Assembly: GCF_004786015.1 (NCBI RefSeq)
Contig: NZ_CP032096.1
Span: forward strand, 992,001 to 1,056,000
Direction of reading: 5' to 3'
Length of the DNA stretch: 64,000 bases
Origin: Hydrogenovibrio crunogenus
Lineage (GTDB): Bacteria > Pseudomonadota > Gammaproteobacteria > Thiomicrospirales > Thiomicrospiraceae
A program made the translations under genes and the position numbers. Shown one piece after another: positions 43,794 through 53,357 of the stretch (the stretch's first letter is position 1; each line of letters begins with the position of its first letter). The notes below the pieces were generated by a model. It was not told the origin of the DNA. It was given only the letters and a program-made list of their open reading frames with translations, and ran no database searches.

Positions 43794-43920
43794 GAATGAT
43801 TGAAGTGAGAAGGTTGGTTTGAGAGCTACGTAAAATTAATTGTGAATGGTTTCATTTTACCTCGGTCTATGCTAGTGTGCTAACCGTCAAATTAAAAAAA
43901 TTAAAAAGAGAAGGATTGTT

Positions 43921-44550
43921 ATGTATTTTCTGAAAATGCCGCTTCGTCAAACTTTAACGGCCATTGCCTTTATGACAGGCGTTTCTGTCATGTCTCAAGT
44001 TCAAGCTCAGCCGACAGCACCGGCAGCTGCTCCGCACGGTGGTGGCATGCAACAAATGCCAAAAATGACGCCGGAGCAACAATCCATGATGATGGAACTG
44101 CAAAAAACGCAGCAGCAATTGCAACAAACCCAACAAGAATTACAAAAAATTCAACAGCAGGTTTATAAAGAATCTCCAGAACTTCAAAAACAACGAGATG
44201 CATTGCAATCTAAAGTTTCTGAAAAAATGTCACACGGCGGATATGACGCGGATAAAGAATTGAAGAAAATGAATGCGTTGGTTGATAAATATCAGAACAG
44301 CAATGAGAAACCCTCGCAAGCCGAAATTCAAGAGTTTCAAGCCAGTCAGCAAGAATTTCAGTCTCGCCAGCAAAAGGTTTTTCAAGACCCTGAGATTCGT
44401 AAAATGGCAGAGAATCTGCAACAGAATGTGAAAGCGAAAATTCAGGCAACGGGTCCGAAAGGAAAATCTTTGATTGTTCGTTTAGAAAATCAAATGAAAA
44501 AACTTCAACAGTTGCGTCAAAAAGCCATGGCGATGATGCGCAGCAAATAA
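43921..44550 (+). CDS. Periplasmic Met/Gln-rich coiled-coil protein, unknown
   Basis: The 209-residue protein has a signal peptide (cleavage near residue 30, after VQAQ). A short His/Gly/Met patch (HGGGMQQMPKM) follows, then a long Gln-rich coiled coil (about 55-95) and a second helical region (about 115-205) rich in Gln, Lys and Met. Cysteine is absent. An AGAAGGA ribosome site precedes the ATG. It is monocistronic, with a strong terminator. The Met/His patch and the CopB gene 0.5 kb away hint at metal handling, but the coiled coil may equally be a chaperone or structural element. Confidence 0.6.
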   Translation: MYFLKMPLRQTLTAIAFMTGVSVMSQVQAQPTAPAAAPHGGGMQQMPKMTPEQQSMMMELQKTQQQLQQTQQELQKIQQQVYKESPELQKQRDALQSKVSEKMSHGGYDADKELKKMNALVDKYQNSNEKPSQAEIQEFQASQQEFQSRQQKVFQDPEIRKMAENLQQNVKAKIQATGPKGKSLIVRLENQMKKLQQLRQKAMAMMRSK

Positions 44551-44575
44551 GCGATACCTTGATGCCATAAAGACG

Positions 44576-44602
44576 AAAAAGCCGCTTTAAAGCGGCTTTT
44601 TT
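44576..44602. terminator. Strong bidirectional Rho-independent terminator
   Basis: AAAAAGCCGCTTT and its complement form a perfect palindrome with T-run after it. It lies between the convergent coiled-coil gene and the small minus-strand gene. No decamer. Confidence 0.9.
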
Positions 44603-44625
44603 ATTGGGTTTAGTTTAAATAATTG

Positions 44626-44940
44626 TTAGTCGTTGGGTAATCGTTTCCCGTTCGGGTTTGGGCGCATGGTGAGAAGGTTCTCGACTTCATGCTGTTCGTA
44701 TCCCCGTTCTAAAGCATATCGAGCCAGCGCATTTGCCCGGGATTGCAATATTGAAGTATCCATGCCATTTTCAATGGCTTCTTCTAAACAGCTTGAGAGC
44801 ATCTCTAGGGTATCCACCTCGTCTTCATCCTGATGCAACCCTGTTTCCTTGAGACGTTTGAGATTCATATCAAACTGTTCCAAGAGTTGACGTGCTTTTA
44901 AGGTTTTTTTGATGTCAATGACGGATTCTGTTTGTGACAT
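44626..44940 (-). CDS. Small cytoplasmic protein, unknown
   Basis: The 104-residue soluble, acidic, helical protein has the segments KTLKARQLLEQFDMNLKRLKE, LEMLSSCLEEAIENG and ALERGYEQHEVENLL. No motif is recognised, and there is no signal peptide or span. An AAGGTAGG ribosome site precedes the ATG. It lies 86 bases downstream of copB on the same strand, so it may share that transcript. Confidence 0.6.
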   Translation of the reverse strand: MSQTESVIDIKKTLKARQLLEQFDMNLKRLKETGLHQDEDEVDTLEMLSSCLEEAIENGMDTSILQSRANALARYALERGYEQHEVENLLTMRPNPNGKRLPND

Positions 44941-45026
44941 AACCTACCTTTTTGGGTTGTGTCTTTCAATTTATTCAAATTCTTATTTAAAACCCACTTC
45001 AGTTTCTATTCAAGTATTAGATGGTA

Positions 45027-47039
45027 TTAAATTTTAACCCGTCGCAATAACTGTGCATTTAAAGCAACAATCAGCGTGCTTAATGACATTAGAACCGCGC
45101 CAACAGCTGGTGAAAGCAGAATCCCCCAAGAAATGAGAGCGCCTGCGGCAAGTGGAATCGCAAAGATATTGTAACCCGCAGCCCACCAGAGATTTTGAAC
45201 CATTTTTTGGTAGGTGGCTCGTGACAATGAGATGATTTTAGGAATATCGCGTGGATCTGAGCGAACTAAAACAATATGACCTGCTTCAACCGCGACATCG
45301 GTCCCTGCACCAATGGCGATTCCCACATCGGCTGTGGCCAATGCGGGGGCATCGTTCACACCATCACCGACCATAGCCACTTTTTTTCCTTTTTGCTGTA
45401 AGGTTTGTACCTTGTTGGCCTTATCTTCGGGTAAGACTTCTGAAAAGACAGTGTCGATGCCAAGAGATTCCGCCACTGCATTAGCCACTGCCGAATCATC
45501 TCCTGTTAACATGGCCACTTCAATGCCATGTTTGTGTAGCGCATCTACAGCTGCTTGGCTTTCTTTTCGAATGGCATCGGCAATAATGAAAACAGCCAAT
45601 GCATGAAGATCTTTAATGAGATAAATGGCTGTTTGACCATTATCGGCGGCATTTTTAGCCGTCTTGAGCAAGGCATCTGGAAACTGAATATTTTCCGCTT
45701 TTAGCAAGGATGCGCCTCCCATTTTATAATTTGCGCCTGAAATGGTTGCACTCACACCTTTGCCTGTTAATGCGTGGAAATCTTCAACATCAACAAGAGA
45801 GAGGTTTTTTTCCTGAGCGGTTTTTACGATGCCTTTTGCAATAGGGTGTTCGGATTCAGATTCGATGCTGGCGGCAATGCTGAGCATGTCATCTTCTAAT
45901 ACGTTGTCGGCTAATCCGGTTTTGACAACACGGAATTCACCAAGTGTGAGTGTTCCCGTTTTGTCAAAGATGACAGTGTCTATTTTTCGAGCTTCTTCCA
46001 ATCCTCGTCTGTCCCGAATTAACAAGCCATTTTGCGCACCTAAGGTCGTTGAGATAGCAACCACAAGAGGAATTGCCAAGCCCAATGCATGAGGGCATGC
46101 GATCACTAACACTGTCACGACCCGAATGATAGAGAAGTCGATTGATGCACCGATAAATTGCCAGACAATCAAAGTTAATACCCCACTGGCGATGGCGACT
46201 GCTGTCAACCATTGTGCGGCACGGTCTGCCAAATGTTGTGCACGAGATTTTGATTTTTGAGCCTCGGCCACAAAACGCATGATACCGCTGAGTTTGGTGT
46301 CGTCTCCGGTTCCGGTGACTTTTACTCTCAGTGAACCGGAGCCGTTAACGGTTCCGGCGATAATTTCGTCCCCTGTTTGTTTTTTAACTGAACGGGATTC
46401 TCCGGTAATCATCGATTCATTCAGATCGCTTTGCCCTTTACGAATGACCCCATCAACCGGCACTCGGTCACCTGGTTTGACCAGGATAATATCGCCTTTT
46501 TTTAATTCACTTACCGGGAGTTCATGTTCGCCGGAGTCGTCAATTTTCAGCGCTGTGTCGGGCAGCAATTTGGCCAGCTGATGCAGTGCACCTTGTGCTT
46601 GGTGAATCGAACGCATTTCAATCCAGTGACCCAACAGCATAATGACAATTAAAGTGGCCAGCTCCCACCAAAGCGACTGTGCTTTAATGATTTCCAGTTG
46701 CACCACCCAAGAAAAAATAAAAGCCACGAGGATCGCAAGTGAGATGAGCGTCATCATACCCGGTAATTTTGCTTTGAGCTCGTGCCAAGCACCTTTTAAG
46801 AACACCATGCCGCCATAGACGAAAATGAAAGTAGATAGGGCAGGAGCCACCCATTCTGAACCCGGAAATTGCGGTGCTTGGTAGCCTAAAAGGGTTTGAA
46901 TGTGGGGCGACCAAAATATGACGGGCAAAGAGAGCCAAAAAGAAACCCAGAATTTATCTCGAAACATGCCCGGTGAGTGGCCTTGGTGCTGATCGTGATT
47001 ATGATGCGCGTGCGATTGATGCTGTGTGTGATGGTTCAT
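45027..47039 (-). CDS. copB: Copper-exporting P-type ATPase, CopB-like
   Basis: The 670-residue P1B-type ATPase has a His-rich N-terminus (about 1-22, many His-x-His) in place of a CxxC metal domain. Eight spans are expected. The ion-path motif is CPHALGLAIP, the phosphorylation site DKTGTLTLGEF, the TGES actuator loop and GDGVNDAPAL. CPH with a His-rich N-terminus defines the CopB subgroup, which exports copper (and possibly silver) from the cytoplasm. A GGAGT site precedes the ATG. No copper regulator gene is adjacent. The upstream spacer has TTGAC-like boxes but no clear CueR dyad. Confidence 0.9.
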   Translation of the reverse strand: MNHHTQHQSHAHHNHDQHQGHSPGMFRDKFWVSFWLSLPVIFWSPHIQTLLGYQAPQFPGSEWVAPALSTFIFVYGGMVFLKGAWHELKAKLPGMMTLISLAILVAFIFSWVVQLEIIKAQSLWWELATLIVIMLLGHWIEMRSIHQAQGALHQLAKLLPDTALKIDDSGEHELPVSELKKGDIILVKPGDRVPVDGVIRKGQSDLNESMITGESRSVKKQTGDEIIAGTVNGSGSLRVKVTGTGDDTKLSGIMRFVAEAQKSKSRAQHLADRAAQWLTAVAIASGVLTLIVWQFIGASIDFSIIRVVTVLVIACPHALGLAIPLVVAISTTLGAQNGLLIRDRRGLEEARKIDTVIFDKTGTLTLGEFRVVKTGLADNVLEDDMLSIAASIESESEHPIAKGIVKTAQEKNLSLVDVEDFHALTGKGVSATISGANYKMGGASLLKAENIQFPDALLKTAKNAADNGQTAIYLIKDLHALAVFIIADAIRKESQAAVDALHKHGIEVAMLTGDDSAVANAVAESLGIDTVFSEVLPEDKANKVQTLQQKGKKVAMVGDGVNDAPALATADVGIAIGAGTDVAVEAGHIVLVRSDPRDIPKIISLSRATYQKMVQNLWWAAGYNIFAIPLAAGALISWGILLSPAVGAVLMSLSTLIVALNAQLLRRVKI

Positions 47040-47175
47040 GCGGACTCCTTGTCGGTTTGGGAGCGATGTTTGTATTATCCTAAACCAGTCTTGTCAATCG
47101 GTCAAAGAATATAAGCTTAATTACTTATTTTATATAAGGTTTTTGTGATGGTAAGCGACATACGGTTCAAAATAA

Positions 47176-47185
47176 CCAGGCCTGC
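47176..47185. repeat. Degenerate decamer (one mismatch) in the copB/rluF spacer
   Basis: CCAGGCCTGC differs from the decamer at the last base. It lies in the divergent promoter region between copB and rluF, the only copy that is not at a gene end or inside a gene. Confidence 0.6.
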
Positions 47186-47228
47186 GTTAAACCGGACGGG
47201 TGGCGCTAAAAACGGTAAAATAAGTTAA

Positions 47229-47957
47229 ATGAAACAAAATATTATGGCGACAGATTTCAGTAGCATGCGACTCAATAAGCTCATCAGTCAAGCAGGACTG
47301 GGTTCCAAAAAACAAGCGGATGCTTGGATTATGCAAAACCGAGTGACGGTTAATGGGCAGGTCGCCAGCGTCGGACAGAAAGTCAATCAGCAAGATCAGG
47401 TTTTGCTGGATGATCGCCCGGTTGATTGGTCTCCAGAGGTGCTTTTAATGGCTTACCATAAACCGGTTGGTGTGGTTTGTACCCATGACATATCGGTGGC
47501 TAATAATTTAGTGGTGACGACAGGGCTTACACGGCATTTTTCCGCAATGGGACGTTTAGACAAAGCCTCTGAAGGTTTGATGATTCTGACCAACCAAGGG
47601 GATTTGACGAATCGAATTTTACAGCCGGGATTTGCCCATGAAAAAGAATATTGGGTTGAGGTTGATCAGCCATTGACAGACTACTTTTTAACTAACATGC
47701 AGCAAGGGGTTGAGATTATGGGACAGATCACTCAACCTTGTGAGATTGAAGCCACCGGAGAATACTGTTTCAAGATTGTGCTTACGCAAGGCCTGAACAA
47801 ACAAATACGCCGAATGTGTAAAGCATTGGGGTATCGAGTGTTGCATTTGCAACGCATTCGCATAGCTCAGGTTTGGCTGGATGATTTGCCCGTGAATACG
47901 CTCAGAGAGTTGAATGACATGGAAAAACTGGCTTTACAACAACTGCTTCCATCTTAG
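47229..47957 (+). CDS. rluF: 23S rRNA pseudouridine synthase, RluF-like
   Basis: The 242-residue protein has an N-terminal S4 RNA-binding domain (RLNKLISQAGLGSKKQADAWI). The RsuA-family catalytic core follows, with the active Asp in AMGRLDKASEGLMILTN and the GLNKQIRRMCKALGY motif. The full-length pattern agrees best with RluF, which modifies U2604 of 23S rRNA (E. coli numbering). Starts at 47229 and 47244 are both possible. It converges on the SDR gene with only 3 bases between the stops and no terminator. Confidence 0.85.
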   Translation: MKQNIMATDFSSMRLNKLISQAGLGSKKQADAWIMQNRVTVNGQVASVGQKVNQQDQVLLDDRPVDWSPEVLLMAYHKPVGVVCTHDISVANNLVVTTGLTRHFSAMGRLDKASEGLMILTNQGDLTNRILQPGFAHEKEYWVEVDQPLTDYFLTNMQQGVEIMGQITQPCEIEATGEYCFKIVLTQGLNKQIRRMCKALGYRVLHLQRIRIAQVWLDDLPVNTLRELNDMEKLALQQLLPS

Positions 47958-47960
47958 TCC

Positions 47961-48659
47961 TTATCGTGGGAAAGCACCATTGTTGATATCGATGCAGACA
48001 CCATTGATATATTCTGGTGAGGCCGTTCCCAACCAGCCAATGGTTTCCGCCACTTCTTTTGCCGTGGCGAAACGGCCAGTAATGACATTTTGTTTAAAAG
48101 CCTCGCGACGAGCTTCTGGAATGACTTCCAGCATATCTGTCTCGGCCGGGCTGGGTGCCACGGCATTAATTAACACCCCAGCAGGACCGAAAATTTTTGA
48201 AAAACTTTTGGTTGCGTTAATCAAAGCGGCCTTGCTCATACCATACCACACATCGGGATGGCCGATTTGGCCAGCAATAGAAGCATTATTAACAATACGA
48301 CCACCACCTGATTTGGCCATTTGTTCTCCGATTTCTTGCATGAGCCTGACAGGGGCTTCCAAATTCAAGGTCATTAAATGGTGAACTTTTTCTTCGGGGT
48401 AGTCATTGTATGGAAGAGAGTACATAATTCCGGCGTTATTGATGAGCACATCGATTGGGTCGAGCTCTGCGATCAGATCGGGAATTCCTTTGATATTCGA
48501 CAAGTCATATTCCACCATTGTGATGCCGGTGTGATCGGCTAATGGAAAGGTTGAAAAATCGCGCGCCAAAACAATGACTTCATACTCGTGTTCTAGAAAA
48601 TAACGAGTGGTTTCAAGCCCTATGCCTTTATTTCCACCGGTAATTAATGCTGTTTTCAT
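47961..48659 (-). CDS. Short-chain dehydrogenase/reductase
   Basis: The 232-residue classical SDR has the cofactor motif TGGNKGIG near residue 8, NNAGI near residue 73, and the catalytic Tyr and Lys in WYGMSKAAL with Ser/Asn residues before them. The Asp/Arg pattern after the second strand (LARDF) suggests NADP could be used. Substrate unknown. Its start is divergent from nfeD by about 200 bases. Confidence 0.85.
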   Translation of the reverse strand: MKTALITGGNKGIGLETTRYFLEHEYEVIVLARDFSTFPLADHTGITMVEYDLSNIKGIPDLIAELDPIDVLINNAGIMYSLPYNDYPEEKVHHLMTLNLEAPVRLMQEIGEQMAKSGGGRIVNNASIAGQIGHPDVWYGMSKAALINATKSFSKIFGPAGVLINAVAPSPAETDMLEVIPEARREAFKQNVITGRFATAKEVAETIGWLGTASPEYINGVCIDINNGAFPR

Positions 48660-48861
48660 AATCGTTGGTTGTTTTTGTAATCAATTGAATTTTAGCCTAT
48701 CACAAATTGTATTTGAGCGTAAATGGTTTGATTATGAAGTGAGAGGAAATTGAAATTATTTTATTGAAAAGACTCTATAAAGTGGCGTAAAGTAGACACT
48801 AAGAAGCTTAATCTAAATGTAGACTTTATCAGGATGATAGAGCGCGCATAAGGAGTGGACG

Positions 48862-50262
48862 ATGAACCACGTTGTAAAGCTCAATACAGGGATGGTCTTG
48901 CTGATATTGTTGGGTGTTTTTTTGTTAAGCGCTCCGGCATTCAGTGCTGAAAGAACCGATACGGTTCATCCACCCGTTGTCCAGTTGACGATTCAGGATG
49001 CGATTGGTCCGGCGACAGTGGATTATATTGAGCGGTCTTTAGAAAAAGCCGCCCAACAGCATGCGGAACTGGTGATGATTCAATTGGATACACCAGGGGG
49101 ACTCAGTTCCGCAATGCGGAGCATCATTCAAGCGATCGCCCGTTCTCCTGTACCGGTGGCCACTTTTGTCGCACCTTCCGGTGCCCGTGCCGCCAGTGCA
49201 GGCACTTACATTCTTTATGCCAGCCACATCGCCGCAATGGCTCCCGGCACGAACCTCGGCGCCGCCACCCCTGTCAAAATAGGGGGCATTTCCTTACCAA
49301 ACCCTTCTGAAAATTCTCCAGATAAACCTAGTAAAACTGACTCCGAAGATGCCAGTAAGCGTAAAGCGATGAATGATGCAGTAGCTTATATTCAGGGGCT
49401 TGCACAATTACATGGCCGAAATTCGAAGTGGGCTGAAAAAGCAGTCAGGGAAGCGGCCAGCTTGCCGGCAAGCGAAGCATTGAATCTGGGTGTGGTTGAT
49501 TTGATGGCCGATAACCTGCGTGATTTGTTGCAACAAGTCGATGGCAAGGCAGTGACATTAAACGGGCAGACGATTGTCTTAGACACAGCAGGTGCGCCTG
49601 TTGTTGAGTTGGCACCGGATTGGCGCAGTGAATTACTGAGCGTGATTACCAATCCCAATATTGCGTATATCTTATTGTTGATTGGGGTCTATGGATTGAT
49701 TTTTGAGTTTCTTAATCCAGGTGGCATTGTTCCTGGCACCATCGGTGCGATTGCATTGGTGTTGGCACTATATGCTTTCCAACTCTTGCCGATTAATTAT
49801 GCCGGCATGGCATTGATCCTTTTAGGGGTCGGGTTGATGATTGGTGAAGCCTTTGAACCCAGCTTCGGCATTTTAGGTATTGGGGGAACGGTAGCCTTTG
49901 TGTTCGGCTCTATTATTTTGATGGATACCGATGCGCCAGGATATGGCATCGATCTTTCGGTCATTATCACATTTGCCGTCATCAGTGCGTTGATATTGAT
50001 TGCGGTTGTTCATTTAGCGCTTAAATCCTATCGTCAGCCGATTGTCAGCGGCGTTCAAGAACTGGTTGGGGGCGAAGCCAGAGTGGTGGATGATTTTGAT
50101 CACCAAGGTCACGTGATTATTCATGGTGAGCATTGGCAAGCCATGAGCCAAACACCGTTGAAAAAGAATCAGAAGGTTAAAGTGACTGGACTGAAAAATT
50201 TGACGTTAACGGTGGAACCGGTTGAATCGACAACAGAGGAGAAAGCTTATGACGGGCTATAG
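48862..50262 (+). CDS. NfeD-type membrane serine protease (ClpP-class, long form)
   Basis: The 466-residue protein has a signal peptide (about 1-29, ending FSA). A ClpP-like serine protease domain follows, with [13 protein letters not shown] and the nucleophile region [11 protein letters not shown]. Four to five membrane spans come next (about 270-390), and a C-terminal OB-fold (NfeD domain, [10 protein letters not shown]). Long NfeD proteins cleave the C-terminus of partner stomatins. The slipin partner starts 14 bases before its stop, so the two are co-translated. A GGAGTGG site precedes the ATG. Confidence 0.9.
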   Translation: MNHVVKLNTGMVLLILLGVFLLSAPAFSAERTDTVHPPVVQLTIQDAIGPATVDYIERSLEKAAQQHAELVMIQLDTPGGLSSAMRSIIQAIARSPVPVATFVAPSGARAASAGTYILYASHIAAMAPGTNLGAATPVKIGGISLPNPSENSPDKPSKTDSEDASKRKAMNDAVAYIQGLAQLHGRNSKWAEKAVREAASLPASEALNLGVVDLMADNLRDLLQQVDGKAVTLNGQTIVLDTAGAPVVELAPDWRSELLSVITNPNIAYILLLIGVYGLIFEFLNPGGIVPGTIGAIALVLALYAFQLLPINYAGMALILLGVGLMIGEAFEPSFGILGIGGTVAFVFGSIILMDTDAPGYGIDLSVIITFAVISALILIAVVHLALKSYRQPIVSGVQELVGGEARVVDDFDHQGHVIIHGEHWQAMSQTPLKKNQKVKVTGLKNLTLTVEPVESTTEEKAYDGL

Positions 50263-50992
50263 TGTGTACATTGTACTTGCAGTGGTGTTGCTGTTTTTTA
50301 TCAGCGCCATTCGTATCTTGCGCGAATATGAAAGAGGCGTTATCTTCATGTTAGGGCGTTTCTGGAAGGTGAAAGGGCCGGGGTTTATTCTGGTTATTCC
50401 CATTATTCAGCAAATGGAAAAAGTCGATTTGCGAACCATTGTGATGGATGTGCCCAGTCAGGATGTGATTTCACGAGATAATGTGTCGGTGCATGTCAAT
50501 GCGGTAGTCTATTTCCGTGTCATCGAACCGGATAAGGCGATTATTCAGGTCGAACATTTTAATGAAGCCATCAGCCAGTTGGCGCAAACGACTTTGAGAT
50601 CGGTGCTTGGGCAACATGAATTGGATGAAATGCTCTCGGAACGTGACCGGCTGAATGCGGACATTCAAACCGTGTTGGATCAACAAACTGATGCCTGGGG
50701 GGTGAAGGTCAGTAATGTGGAGATCAAACATGTCGACTTGGATGAAAGTATGATTCGAGCGATTGCCAAACAAGCGGAGGCTGAAAGAACGCGTCGTGCC
50801 AAAGTCATTCACGCAGAAGGGGAGATGCAAGCGTCGCAAAAATTATTGGAAGCCGCTCAGATTTTGGCAGAACAACCACAGGCCTTGCAGCTTCGCTACC
50901 TGCAAACGCTCACGGAAATTGCCAATGATCGATCCAACACCATTGTCTTTCCGTTGGAGTTGATAGAGTCTTTGTTTAATAAAGCCAAATAA
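50249..50992 (+). CDS. Slipin / stomatin-like SPFH protein
   Basis: The 247-residue protein has one N-terminal span (about 3-20) and an SPFH/band-7 domain ([37 protein letters not shown]). A helical region with [17 protein letters not shown] follows, and a C-terminal multimerisation segment. The start at 50249 has a GAGGAGAAAG site; the frame reaches back to 50222 without one. It pairs with the upstream NfeD protease, as in many bacteria and archaea. It probably forms oligomeric membrane microdomains. It ends just before a decamer-like hairpin. Confidence 0.9.
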   Translation: MTGYSVYIVLAVVLLFFISAIRILREYERGVIFMLGRFWKVKGPGFILVIPIIQQMEKVDLRTIVMDVPSQDVISRDNVSVHVNAVVYFRVIEPDKAIIQVEHFNEAISQLAQTTLRSVLGQHELDEMLSERDRLNADIQTVLDQQTDAWGVKVSNVEIKHVDLDESMIRAIAKQAEAERTRRAKVIHAEGEMQASQKLLEAAQILAEQPQALQLRYLQTLTEIANDRSNTIVFPLELIESLFNKAK

Positions 50993-51011
50993 TCGCCAGG
51001 CCTGACGATTA
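50992..51011. terminator. Convergent hairpin with near-decamer core
   Basis: AATCG and CGATT flank CCAGGCCTGA (50997-51006), which differs from the decamer by one base. The stem has one C-A mismatch. It overlaps the end of the slipin gene and faces dbpA, 31 bases away. No T-run follows, so termination may be weak. Confidence 0.5.
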
Positions 51012-51041
51012 CCGGATCTGAAACATTGAAAAGCGAAGGCT

Positions 51042-52451
51042 TTAGCGGGTGAGTTTATGCACTCGAAAGGTTCGTCCCTTCAGCTTGCCTGCACCCAGTT
51101 GTTTGAGGGCTTGTTTGAATACCGATCGAGTGACGGCAACATACGATTTTTTGTCGGTAATTTTGATTTTACCCACTTGTCCGGCATTCAGAACGTCATT
51201 GGCCGTTAATGCCCCTAAAATATCCCCGGGACGAAGCTTGTTTTTCTTACCGCCATCAATCAATAAAGTCACCATCCTCGCTTGAAGCGGCGGTTGGTTC
51301 AGTAGGTTGGCATCCGGTAACGGTTCAGCTTGAATGTCCTGATTCAGGTATTCAGCCAGTGTGGCGACTTTATAACTTTCTTTGTCGCTAATAAAACTGT
51401 ATGCGGCCCCCTGACTGCCGGCGCGTCCTGTTCGACCAATACGGTGGACGTGCACTTCCGGATCATGGGCTAAGTGAAAGTTGACGACCGCGTCCAGCGC
51501 CTCAATGTCCAAGCCGCGAGCCGCGACATCCGTTGCGACTAAAATCGAAATACTTTTGTTCGCAAACTGAATTAAGGTTTGATCTCGGTCTCTCTGTTCC
51601 AAATCGCCATGCAATGCCAAAGCACTGAATCCTGCATCGCGTAACATATCGGCCACCATCTGAACGTCTTTTTTGGTATTGCAAAATACCACACCAGATT
51701 CGGGCTTAACTTGTAGCAGCACCAGTCGTAACGCCTGTAAGCGTTGTTCCGTGCTGTCGACGTGATAAAAATGTTGGGTAATGGTGCTGTCATCATGCTT
51801 GGATGCCACTTCCACACGAATTGGTTGACGCATAATGCGTTGACTGATCTGTTCAATTTGTTGTGGAAAGGTCGCGCTAAATAATAAGGTTTGTCGCTGC
51901 TGGGGCAACTGCTCGATAATCGTATCCAAAGATGGTTGAAAGCCCATTTCTAGCATACGATCGGCTTCATCCAATACCAGCACTTTGACTTGATCCAACG
52001 TTAACCGTGCTTTTTTGAGATGGTCTTCAATCCGTCCGGGTGTGCCCACAACAATATGCGCACCTTGCTGTAAAGAACTGATTTGTGGCCCCATTGGCAT
52101 GCCACCGCATAATGTGAGCACTTTAATGTTTTGTAATTGGCGCGCCAATCGACGAATTTCGTTTGCCACTTGATCCGCCAGTTCACGAGTTGGACACAGT
52201 ACTAACGCTTGTACGTTAAAATTTTTCACGTCTAATTTTTGCAGCACGCCCAAGCCAAACGCGGCTGTTTTTCCCGAGCCTGTTTTGCCTTGAGCAATCA
52301 CATCTTTGCCATCCAAAATAGGCGGTAAGCTCTGTGCCTGAATGTCGGTTAAAAAATGATAATCTAAGGTTTTCAGATTGCTTAAAAGATCAGGATGAAG
52401 ATCAAGAGTTGAAAAAGCTAAAGGGCTAGAAGTGGATGATGAGGTACTCAA
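51042..52451 (-). CDS. dbpA: ATP-dependent RNA helicase DbpA-like (DEAD box)
   Basis: DbpA helps assemble the 50S subunit by binding hairpin 92 of 23S rRNA. The 469-residue protein has the Q motif, Walker A AQGKTGSGKT, DEAD in VLDEADRML, SAT, and VHRIGRTGRAG. A C-terminal RNA-binding domain of the DbpA type starts near residue 395 (TLLIDGGKKNKLRPGDILGAL) and ends GRTFRVHKL. This last domain separates DbpA from RhlE and SrmB. It is monocistronic. Confidence 0.92.
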   Translation of the reverse strand: MSTSSSTSSPLAFSTLDLHPDLLSNLKTLDYHFLTDIQAQSLPPILDGKDVIAQGKTGSGKTAAFGLGVLQKLDVKNFNVQALVLCPTRELADQVANEIRRLARQLQNIKVLTLCGGMPMGPQISSLQQGAHIVVGTPGRIEDHLKKARLTLDQVKVLVLDEADRMLEMGFQPSLDTIIEQLPQQRQTLLFSATFPQQIEQISQRIMRQPIRVEVASKHDDSTITQHFYHVDSTEQRLQALRLVLLQVKPESGVVFCNTKKDVQMVADMLRDAGFSALALHGDLEQRDRDQTLIQFANKSISILVATDVAARGLDIEALDAVVNFHLAHDPEVHVHRIGRTGRAGSQGAAYSFISDKESYKVATLAEYLNQDIQAEPLPDANLLNQPPLQARMVTLLIDGGKKNKLRPGDILGALTANDVLNAGQVGKIKITDKKSYVAVTRSVFKQALKQLGAGKLKGRTFRVHKLTR

Positions 52452-52605
52452 AAAAGCGTTCCTTACGGTGAAAGATGGAAAATAATCGTGGGATCATGAT
52501 GTGGCGGTATTATAAAGCTTTTAATCCGTTAAAAAGACATTAAAAACAATAAGTTTTAATGTTGTTGAATAAAAACGGTAGGCCTTTAGTTAAGGCCTTT
52601 TAAAG

Positions 52606-53058
52606 CTATCTTGAGGTAGCAGTTCGGCTGATACGATTTAATACCGTTGATATTTTTTCTACTGCAGGGCAGTTTTCTGTCTGGTGGCGTTTCGCAATAT
52701 AAGCGGGATCGTTATAACTTAACCAAACGTTTGCCTTTTGGTCTTTCCAAACCAAAGCTTTTAAAGGCATATCTATGCCAATAGTTTGTGCGCAGCGCAT
52801 AAAAGGTGTGCCGCCTTTGGGATTGCCAAATATCAATACCGATGTGGGGCGTAATGTTTGCCCAACGGATTTGGCGCCCGCGGTGTGATTGACTTTGATA
52901 AAAACCTTTAAGCCGTTTTCTTTGACAGCGGTTTCCAGTTTTTGCATGGTTTGATTAACTGAATACGGACTTTTAATGGAGATTAATCCGTCGGCGGACC
53001 ATGCTGGGGCAGAGATTATCATAAAAATCGTTATTAAAATAAAACGTAAACTTTTCAT
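52606..53058 (-). CDS. DUF302 periplasmic protein
   Basis: The 150-residue protein has a signal peptide (about 1-21, ending AWS). A DUF302 domain follows: SVNQTMQKLETAVKENGLKVFIKVNHTAGA, then RPTSVLIFGNPKGGTPFM and IGIDMPLKALVWKD. A C-terminal helix has a Cys. The function of DUF302 is not established. Upstream on its strand TTGACA (53135-53140) is 17 bases from TAGGGT, a weak promoter candidate. GAGGGGT precedes the ATG. Confidence 0.82.
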   Translation of the reverse strand: MKSLRFILITIFMIISAPAWSADGLISIKSPYSVNQTMQKLETAVKENGLKVFIKVNHTAGAKSVGQTLRPTSVLIFGNPKGGTPFMRCAQTIGIDMPLKALVWKDQKANVWLSYNDPAYIAKRHQTENCPAVEKISTVLNRISRTATSR

Positions 53059-53357
53059 TTTGCCACCCCTCTTTAAATGTTCGGTGAACCGGTAAAACCG
53101 TATTTCAAGTTACCCTATGCCTCTTTATAAAGGTTGTCAACGATAAATAAAGAATTTTTTACGGTAACTGGTTGATTTTAATTGCAAATGGGGGGTGGTT
53201 GTCTTGAAAGGCTATTCATTGTTTCCATCGTGAGGTACGTTTTTTGGAGGATGTTTTCGTTCTGGTTGTGCTCAAGTATCACTCATTTTTGGCAAACCTC
53301 TTCATCTAGCGTAAAATGCGTTTCTATTTTAAATTCGAGTGTCTTTTTTCTGTTCCC
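53059..53357. other. Divergent spacer between the DUF302 gene and hrpA
   Basis: These 299 bases hold the DUF302 promoter candidate (53112-53140, minus strand) and the leader of hrpA. An ACCGGTAAAACCG dyad lies near 53090-53102. I see no gene, and no clear plus-strand promoter for hrpA. Confidence 0.4.

Noticed and set aside
45027-47039. Transferred heavy-metal island
   Set aside because: Only a single CopB gene is present, with base and codon use like its neighbours and no mobility genes.
47040-47228. CueR/MerR-type operator for copB
   Set aside because: TTGAC-like boxes with about 19-20 base spacing to GATAAT can be drawn, but no convincing dyad lies in the spacer.
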